NCBI RefSeq assembly: GCF_017352135.1
Contig: NZ_CP071454.1
Coordinates: 3,869,001-3,933,000 of the forward strand
From: Rhizobium lentis
Lineage (GTDB): Bacteria > Pseudomonadota > Alphaproteobacteria > Rhizobiales > Rhizobiaceae
Length of the DNA stretch: 64,000 bases
Reading direction: 5' to 3'
The notes under the pieces are model-generated. The model worked only from the letters and a program-made list of their open reading frames with translations. It was not told the origin of the DNA and ran no database searches. This document shows, one piece after another, positions 58,393-64,000 of the stretch. The number at the start of each line of letters is the position of its first letter. Position 1 is the stretch's first letter. A program made the translations under genes and the position numbers.

Positions 58393-58971
58393 ATGAATAT
58401 CATATCCGACTTGAAATCGACGCTGGTCGAAGCCGACCGTATTCTGGTCATCGGCTGCCCCGGCAGCGGAAAGAGCACGCTTGCAAAGCGGCTCTCGCGA
58501 ACGCTCGATCTTCGCTACATTTCCATGGATCGCGATTTCTACTGGCTGCCTGGCTGGCGAAAGAGGTCGCGCGAAGAGATCGACCGACTTATCGCCGAAG
58601 CCGTGGCGGAAGAACGCTGGATAATGGATGGAACCGGCCTCAATTCCTTTCATCTTCGCCTGCCGCGTGCCGAGGCCGTTATTTGGCTTCGGCCGCCAAG
58701 ATATACATGCTTGTATGGTGCCGTCTCAAGAACGTTTCGCTATTTCGGCCGCAACCGTCCCGAACTGCCGCCTGGTTGTCCTGAGCGCCTCTCGCTGAAT
58801 GCGCTTGCCTATATCTGGAATTTTGAGCGGGACGCCGTCCCTTTGATTAAGGTCGCATTGCGGGAACATATTGACAGCATCGCCACGCACAGCCCCGAGG
58901 TGCCGGTTCTCCAGCTAAAATCCCGCCGTCAGATGCGCGAGCTCCTTGATCTTCTGGGCCGGCCCGCTTAA
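58393..58971 (+). CDS. P-loop nucleotide kinase-like (topology modulation FlaR type)
   Basis: A 192-residue P-loop protein. Walker A is GCPGSGKSTLAKRLS and the later RWIMDGTGLNSFHLRLPRAE and VIWLRPPRYTCLY blocks match the FlaR/topology-modulation kinase-like family. The ATG at MNIISDLKSTLVEADR is chosen; upstream codons overlap the repeat element side. Adenylate-kinase-like activity is possible. It lies nine bases before the COQ10-type gene. Confidence 0.75.
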   Translation: MNIISDLKSTLVEADRILVIGCPGSGKSTLAKRLSRTLDLRYISMDRDFYWLPGWRKRSREEIDRLIAEAVAEERWIMDGTGLNSFHLRLPRAEAVIWLRPPRYTCLYGAVSRTFRYFGRNRPELPPGCPERLSLNALAYIWNFERDAVPLIKVALREHIDSIATHSPEVPVLQLKSRRQMRELLDLLGRPA

Positions 58972-58980
58972 CTGCGCTTC

Positions 58981-59433
58981 ATGCCGCAATTCGAAACGCA
59001 CCGCTCCGTTCCGCACACGCCCGACCAGATGTTCGACCTCGTTGCCGATGTCGAGCGTTACCCGGAGTTTCTGCCGCTCTGCGAGGCGCTCGCCGTCAAG
59101 AGCCGCAAGGAGCGCGACGGCAAGGTCCTCCTCGTCGCCGACATGACGGTCGGCTATAAAGCGATCCGCGAGACTTTCACGACACAGGTTCTGTTGAACC
59201 GGGCCGAGCGAGTCATCGAGGTCAAATATATCGACGGCCCATTCAAATATCTGGAAAATCGGTGGCATTTCTCCGAAACGCCGGCCGGCGGCTGCACGAT
59301 CAATTTCTTCATCGACTACGAGTTCAAGAGCCGCATTCTGGGCGCGCTGATGGGATCGATGTTCGATCGCGCCTTCCGCATGTTCACCGAAGCCTTCGAG
59401 ACAAGGGCGAACAGGATCTACGCCACGCTGTGA
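58981..59433 (+). CDS. COQ10/RatA-type START-domain protein
   Basis: A 150-residue SRPBCC-fold protein. It starts MPQFETHRSVPHTPDQMFDL with VERYPEFLPLCEALAV, then YIDGPFKYLENRWHF and the C-terminal helix MGSMFDRAFRMFTEAFETRA. The family includes mitochondrial COQ10, a ubiquinone-binding chaperone, and bacterial RatA, once called a toxin. A ubiquinone role is more likely here. It converges on the cinA gene. Confidence 0.85.
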   Translation: MPQFETHRSVPHTPDQMFDLVADVERYPEFLPLCEALAVKSRKERDGKVLLVADMTVGYKAIRETFTTQVLLNRAERVIEVKYIDGPFKYLENRWHFSETPAGGCTINFFIDYEFKSRILGALMGSMFDRAFRMFTEAFETRANRIYATL

Positions 59434-59452
59434 CGGACGATCTGAGCCGGCG

Positions 59453-59953
59453 TCAGTCGGGCAGCAGAGAATGCACCATCTCCAGCGCGGTCCTGACCGT
59501 TGCCAGCCGAACCTTGCTGCGGCCGATATCGCCATAGAGTACTTTCCGGTGGATGAGTGCGCCGGTGCGCGATTTGGCGGCAAGATGCACGAGCCCGACC
59601 GGTTTTTCCGCCGAACCGCCGCCGGGTCCTGCAATGCCGGTGACGGCGATGGCGATCGCGGCACGCGAGCGCAAGAGGGCGCCATGCGCCATCTGCCGGG
59701 CGGTCTCTTCGGAAACCGCCCCGAAGCTGAGCAGCGTTTGCTCCTGTACCCCGAGCATCTCCATCTTCGCCGTGTTCGTGTAGGTGACGAAGCCGCGGTC
59801 GACGACGGCGGACGAACCTGATATTTCGGTCAGCGCAGCGGCGATCAGCCCGCCGGTGCAGGATTCGGCAGTCGAGATCATCAGTCCGGCAGCCGTGAAG
59901 TCGCGGATGATCGCCTCTGCCGCCGAATGGATATCCTCGGGGAAAAGGCTCAT
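59453..59953 (-). CDS. pncC: CinA C-terminal domain protein (nicotinamide-nucleotide amidase)
   Basis: A 166-residue protein of the CinA C-terminal family, which deamidates nicotinamide mononucleotide. Motifs are [35 protein letters not shown] and [20 protein letters not shown]. It is the short form without the N-terminal COG1058 domain. It overlaps ispDF by four bases, so it is co-translated with it. Confidence 0.9.
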   Translation of the reverse strand: MSLFPEDIHSAAEAIIRDFTAAGLMISTAESCTGGLIAAALTEISGSSAVVDRGFVTYTNTAKMEMLGVQEQTLLSFGAVSEETARQMAHGALLRSRAAIAIAVTGIAGPGGGSAEKPVGLVHLAAKSRTGALIHRKVLYGDIGRSKVRLATVRTALEMVHSLLPD

Positions 59954-61170
59954 CGCTTCAACGCCCGGTAGATGACGGTCGCCGTAGCTATCGCCGCGAT
60001 GCCTTCGCGTCGGCCGACGAAGCCGATCTTCTCGTTAGTCGTCGCCTTGACCGAGCAGCGTTCGATATCGATGCCGAGATATTCCGACAGCCTCGCCCGC
60101 ATGGCCTCGCGATGCGGGCCGATCTTCGGCGCCTCGGCGATCAGTGAGACGTCGGCGTTCATGATCGTGCCGCCGTGTTCGCGGACAATCCGGGCGGCGT
60201 GCTCGATGAAAATCCTCGAGGCCGCACCCTTCCATTGCGGGTCGGACGGCGGGAAATGATCGCCGATATCGCCGGCGCCGCAGGTGGCAAGCAGCGCGTC
60301 GGTCAGCGCATGCAGCGCGACGTCGGCATCCGAATGGCCTTTCAGCTTCTGGTCGTGCGGAATGAAGACGCCGCAGAGTGTCACGCCGTCGCCCGCTTCG
60401 AGCTGGTGCACGTCATAGCCATTGCCGGTGCGCACGTCGGGAAGCAGTGACGCCGACAGCTTGTCGTTGGCCATGGCAATATCCCTCTTGATCGTCAGCT
60501 TGACGTTATCGGCCGTACCTTCGACGATCGTGACCGGAATGCTCGCCCATTCGGCGATCGAGGCATCGTCGGTGAAATCGCTTCGCCCGCTCGCCGCCGC
60601 CTTCTCATGCGCCTCGAGAATGGTTTCGAAGGCGAAGGATTGCGGCGTCTGCGCCGCATGGAGGTGCTCGCGCGAAACCGTCGTCAGCACGGTTCCGGCA
60701 CTATCGGCGCGTTTCAGCGTATCGGTTACCGGCATTGCCGGCAGCACCGCCTGCGCGCCGTTGGAAAGACGCTCTGCAATTCGGTCGAGCAGCCCATGGT
60801 CGAAGAACGGTCGCACTGCATCGTGGATCAGCACATGGCTGACATTCTTGTCCTTGAGATATCGCAGGCCGGCAAGCACGGACTGTTGCCGGGTCGGGCC
60901 GCCGTGCACCGTTTCGATCGCCGTCGCCGGGGTCATATGCCGCAAGGCTCCCGCAAACAGCGCCTCGTCATCGGGATGGATGACGACGACGATCCGGGTT
61001 GCGGCTTCCCATGTCATGAAGTTTTCAAGCGTATGGACGATAACCGGCTTGCCGCCGATCGTGCGATATTGCTTGGGACCTTCCGTTGAGGATCCGGCGC
61101 GCTCGCCGCGTCCGGCGGCCACGATGACAATTCCAGCCGATATTGGTTGCTTGGACGGCATTTGCAGCAT
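59950..61170 (-). CDS. ispDF: Bifunctional IspD/IspF isoprenoid enzyme
   Basis: A 406-residue fusion. Residues 1-230 are IspD (CDP-ME synthase: [33 protein letters not shown]). Residues 245-406 are IspF (MECDP synthase: [40 protein letters not shown]). It catalyses two non-consecutive steps of the MEP pathway. The fused form is common in alphaproteobacteria. AGGGG precedes the ATG. Confidence 0.97.
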   Translation of the reverse strand: MLQMPSKQPISAGIVIVAAGRGERAGSSTEGPKQYRTIGGKPVIVHTLENFMTWEAATRIVVVIHPDDEALFAGALRHMTPATAIETVHGGPTRQQSVLAGLRYLKDKNVSHVLIHDAVRPFFDHGLLDRIAERLSNGAQAVLPAMPVTDTLKRADSAGTVLTTVSREHLHAAQTPQSFAFETILEAHEKAAASGRSDFTDDASIAEWASIPVTIVEGTADNVKLTIKRDIAMANDKLSASLLPDVRTGNGYDVHQLEAGDGVTLCGVFIPHDQKLKGHSDADVALHALTDALLATCGAGDIGDHFPPSDPQWKGAASRIFIEHAARIVREHGGTIMNADVSLIAEAPKIGPHREAMRARLSEYLGIDIERCSVKATTNEKIGFVGRREGIAAIATATVIYRALKR

Positions 61171-61316
61171 AAATCCCCTAAATTATGCGGAATTGACCGG
61201 AGTGCTCTAACCTCTTGCTTTGGCCTTTTCCAGCATTTGCCCAAAAAATATCGATTCCGATCCGAGCCCTCTTGGCAAAGGCCTGGATCTGTGGCTAAAA
61301 ATAATGCAGTTCCATT

Positions 61317-62333
61317 GTGTGCCTGAAAGATAATCATTTGATTTGCAAGGATCTCGCAGCGCCTTTCCGAATCGGACCTGTTTCCGTGCGGAACCGCGTT
61401 GTGCTGGCGCCGATGTCCGGCGTTACCGACATGCCCTTCCGGGAGCTCGCTTGGCGCTTCGGCGCCGGACTCGTCGTCACCGAAATGGTGGCGAGCCGCG
61501 AGCTGGTCAACGACACCGCCGAATCCTGGTCGCGCCTGAGGGCTGCCGGCTTCCGGCCGCATATGGTGCAGCTCGCCGGGCGCGAGGCGTATTGGATGGC
61601 AGAAGCGGCGAAGATCGCTGCCGATCATGGCGCCGATATCATCGACATCAACATGGGCTGTCCGGCTAAGAAGGTGATCGGCGGTTATTCCGGCTCGGCG
61701 CTGATGCGCGATCCCGATCACGCGCTCGGCCTCATCGAGGCGACGGTCAACGCCGTCGACATTCCGGTGACGCTGAAGATGCGCCTCGGCTGGGACGAGA
61801 ATTCGATCAATGCGCCCGATATCGCGCGTCGCGCCGAGGCGGCTGGAATCCAGCTCGTGACCATTCATGGACGCACCCGCATGCAATTTTATGAAGGCCG
61901 CGCCGATTGGCATGCTATCCGCGCCGTCCGCGACGTGATCTCGATCCCGCTGATCGCCAATGGCGATGTCGAAACGGCCGACGACGCGCAGGAAATCTTG
62001 CGCCGCTCCGGCGCCGATGCCGTCATGATCGGCAGGGGCTGCCAGGGCAGGCCGTGGCATGCCGGCGTGCTTGCCGGAGCCGCGGAGCCGCGACGCGAAG
62101 AGATCGCCGATATCGCCGTCGAACACTACCGGATGATGCTCGATTTCTATGGCGAGGCGGTGGCGATCCGCCATGCCCGCAAGCATCTCGGCTGGTATCT
62201 CGAGCGTTTTGCCCCCGCGCTTTCCGGCAAAGACAAGGCTGACATCATGACCTCGCGCGATCCGCGCGACGTTGTCGCCCGCCTTTGCGATGCGCTTGAT
62301 GCAGCTGTTGTCGACAGCCGGGAGGCGGCATGA
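61317..62333 (+). CDS. dusB: tRNA-dihydrouridine synthase (NifR3/DusB type)
   Basis: A 338-residue FMN enzyme reducing uridines in tRNA. It has the TIM-barrel start [20 protein letters not shown], the catalytic-Cys motif [20 protein letters not shown] and [16 protein letters not shown]. The start is uncertain: GTG at 61317 or TTG at 61338. In rhizobia this gene, called nifR3, heads the ntrBC operon; it overlaps ntrB by four bases here. Confidence 0.9.
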   Translation: MCLKDNHLICKDLAAPFRIGPVSVRNRVVLAPMSGVTDMPFRELAWRFGAGLVVTEMVASRELVNDTAESWSRLRAAGFRPHMVQLAGREAYWMAEAAKIAADHGADIIDINMGCPAKKVIGGYSGSALMRDPDHALGLIEATVNAVDIPVTLKMRLGWDENSINAPDIARRAEAAGIQLVTIHGRTRMQFYEGRADWHAIRAVRDVISIPLIANGDVETADDAQEILRRSGADAVMIGRGCQGRPWHAGVLAGAAEPRREEIADIAVEHYRMMLDFYGEAVAIRHARKHLGWYLERFAPALSGKDKADIMTSRDPRDVVARLCDALDAAVVDSREAA

Positions 62334-63484
62334 CGAAGGATACGACATCTCCGCCTGATCATCTTGGCGGAACCGTCGCCATGGCCGTGCTGAACGCCAT
62401 CCAGAACCCCGTCGTCATGGTCGACGAATCCGGCTTCATCGCCTTCGCCAATTGGGAGGCAGAGGCCTTCTTCGGCGCCAGCGCCTCGCATCTGGCGCGT
62501 TACCGGATCTCGACCTTCATTCCTTTCGGCAGCCCGCTGCTGGCCCTGATCGATCAGGTGCGCGAGCGCAAGGCGCCGGTCAACGAATACCGCGTCGACT
62601 TGAGCTCGCCGCGCCTCGGCCAGGACAAGCTCGTCGATCTCTATGTCGCCCCCGTGCTCAGCGAGCCCGGCGCCGTCGTCATCGTTTTTCAGGAACGTTC
62701 GATGGCCGACAAGATCGATCGGCAGCTGACGCACCGCGCCGCCGCCCGCTCGGTCACCGGTCTCGCTTCCATGCTGGCGCACGAGATCAAGAACCCGCTC
62801 TCCGGCATCCGCGGCGCTGCCCAGTTGCTGGAACAGTCGGTGATCGACGACGACCGGGCGCTGACCCGGCTAATTTGCGACGAGACCGACCGCATCGTCT
62901 CGCTGGTCGATCGAATGGAAGTCTTTTCCGACGAACGCCCCGTCGACCGCATGCCGGTCAACATCCATTCCGTGCTCGATCACGTGAAGGCCGTCGCCAA
63001 GGCGGGCTTTGCCCGCAACCTCCGCATCACCGAGAGTTACGACCCATCGCTGCCGGCGGTCTATGCCAATCGCGACCAGCTCGTCCAGGTCTTCCTCAAC
63101 CTGGTGAAGAACGCCGCCGAAGCGGTCGGGGACCGGCCGGACGGCGAGATCATGCTGACGACCGCCTATCGCCCCGGCATCCGTCTCTCGGTTGCCGGCA
63201 CGCGTGAAAAGATCTCGCTGCCGCTGGAATTCTGCGTTCACGACAATGGCCCCGGCGTTCCCGCCGACCTGTTGCCGCATCTCTTCGATCCCTTCATCAC
63301 CACCAAAACGAACGGCAGCGGCCTCGGCCTGGCGCTGGTCGCCAAGATTATCGGCGATCATGGCGGCATCATCGAATGCGACAGCCAGAACAGCCGCACG
63401 ACATTCCGCGTTCTCATGCCGGCGTCGAAGGACGCCTCGCTTGAGGATGCTTCTTCCGTAAGCTCGACAGGACCTTCTCGATGA
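62330..63484 (+). CDS. ntrB: Nitrogen regulation sensor kinase NtrB
   Basis: A 384-residue histidine kinase without membrane segments. It has an N-terminal PAS-like domain (about 14-120), the phospho-acceptor His151 in [20 protein letters not shown], the N-box [14 protein letters not shown] and the G-boxes [13 protein letters not shown] and [20 protein letters not shown]. It phosphorylates NtrC under nitrogen limitation and is controlled by PII. It is coupled to dusB and ntrC by ATGA overlaps. Confidence 0.97.
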   Translation: MTKDTTSPPDHLGGTVAMAVLNAIQNPVVMVDESGFIAFANWEAEAFFGASASHLARYRISTFIPFGSPLLALIDQVRERKAPVNEYRVDLSSPRLGQDKLVDLYVAPVLSEPGAVVIVFQERSMADKIDRQLTHRAAARSVTGLASMLAHEIKNPLSGIRGAAQLLEQSVIDDDRALTRLICDETDRIVSLVDRMEVFSDERPVDRMPVNIHSVLDHVKAVAKAGFARNLRITESYDPSLPAVYANRDQLVQVFLNLVKNAAEAVGDRPDGEIMLTTAYRPGIRLSVAGTREKISLPLEFCVHDNGPGVPADLLPHLFDPFITTKTNGSGLGLALVAKIIGDHGGIIECDSQNSRTTFRVLMPASKDASLEDASSVSSTGPSR

Positions 63485-64000
63485 CAGCCACGATCCTCGT
63501 TGCAGATGATGATGCGGCCATCCGCACCGTGCTCAACCAGGCTTTGAGCCGCGCCGGTTACGACGTTCGTATCACCTCCAATGCCGCAACCCTCTGGCGC
63601 TGGATTTCGGCGGGGGAGGGCGATCTGGTCGTGACCGACGTGGTGATGCCGGACGAGAACGCCTTCGACCTCTTGCCGCGGATCAAGAAGGCGCGTCCCG
63701 ATCTGCCCGTCCTCGTCATGAGCGCGCAGAACACCTTCATGACCGCCATCAAGGCGTCGGAGAAGGGCGCCTACGACTATCTGCCGAAGCCCTTCGACCT
63801 GACCGAGCTGATCGGCATCATCGGCCGGGCGCTGGCTGAGCCGAAGCGCAAGCCTGCCAAGCTCGAAGAGGACATGCAGGACGGCATGCCGCTCGTTGGC
63901 CGCTCGGCCGCGATGCAGGAAATCTACCGTGTGCTCGCCCGCCTGATGCAGACGGATCTGACGCTGATGATTACTGGCGAATCCGGCACCGGCAAGGAGC
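63481..64000 (+). CDS. ntrC: Nitrogen regulator NtrC, 5' part
   Basis: The first 173 codons of an NtrC-type sigma-54 activator, cut by the window edge. The receiver domain shows the acidic pair [10 protein letters not shown], the phosphorylated Asp53 in [13 protein letters not shown], and the lysine in [11 protein letters not shown]. The AAA+ domain begins [19 protein letters not shown] and stops in the Walker [11 protein letters not shown]. Activates nitrogen genes; the aap operon in this window is a known target in relatives. Confidence 0.95.
   Translation, partial: MTATILVADDDAAIRTVLNQALSRAGYDVRITSNAATLWRWISAGEGDLVVTDVVMPDENAFDLLPRIKKARPDLPVLVMSAQNTFMTAIKASEKGAYDYLPKPFDLTELIGIIGRALAEPKRKPAKLEEDMQDGMPLVGRSAAMQEIYRVLARLMQTDLTLMITGESGTGKE

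Noticed and set aside
58981..59433. Toxin gene ratA of a toxin-antitoxin pair
   Set aside because: The START-domain family is better explained as COQ10-like ubiquinone binding; no antitoxin partner was seen.

Overview
The window looks like chromosome from an alphaproteobacterium of the Rhizobium leguminosarum/etli group. The pointers are the general amino-acid permease operon aapJQMP, the nifR3(dusB)-ntrB-ntrC order, a pyruvate dehydrogenase operon whose E1-beta carries its own lipoyl domain, LpxI in place of LpxH, an EipB-family envelope protein, a fused ispDF, a LexA gene preceded by a GTTC-N7-GTTC operator, and a RIME-like palindromic repeat. Species assignment is inference from gene content and order, not from a database search. 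No tRNA, rRNA or CRISPR array was seen.

Bases 1-10400 are accessory in character. They hold small hypothetical genes, a stand-alone ATP-dependent DNA ligase, a DUF4393/Abi-alpha-like protein, several short lipoproteins or exported proteins, a frameshifted IS481-type transposase remnant, a large parallel beta-helix/RTX protein with a Pro-Thr repeat linker, a DUF3597 protein, and an exported Gly/Ala/Asp repeat protein. Gene density is low, with gaps of up to about 1.1 kb. Bases 10433-14693 carry the ABC amino-acid importer aapJQMP on the minus strand.

Bases 15042-27982 mix housekeeping and small operons: metC, a zinc-finger/FAD-monooxygenase pair, an alpha/beta hydrolase, cysE, DUF3126, a phasin, clpS-clpA, a minus-strand RidA/GDPD/FemAB-like/HIT group, eipB, and an unlisted 52-residue lipoprotein. 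Bases 28159-41379 are the translation and envelope supercluster rpsB-tsf-pyrH-frr-uppS-cdsA-rseP-bamA-lpxD-fabZ-lpxA-lpxI-lpxB. It makes ribosomal and translation factors, undecaprenyl carrier, phospholipid precursor, the outer-membrane assembly machine and lipid A.

After gltA on the opposite strand come comEC (convergent with and overlapping lexA), a glyoxalase-like gene, kdsA, eno and ftsB. The pyruvate dehydrogenase/lipoate region is pdhA-pdhB-pdhC-[SGNH]-[GNAT]-lpdA-[two small membrane proteins]-lipA. A repeat element, a nucleotide kinase-like gene and a COQ10-type gene follow. The minus-strand pair cinA/ispDF and the dusB-ntrB-ntrC operon close the window, with ntrC cut by the right edge.

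The most interesting items are the accessory block (ligase plus Abi-alpha-like protein, the RTX beta-helix protein, the repeat protein), the structured rpsB leader, a nine-T run at the start of lpxD, the unrelated enzymes inside the pdh operon, near-identical lipoyl-coding DNA in pdhB and pdhC, and the ComEC without a recognisable nuclease site that overlaps lexA tail to tail.
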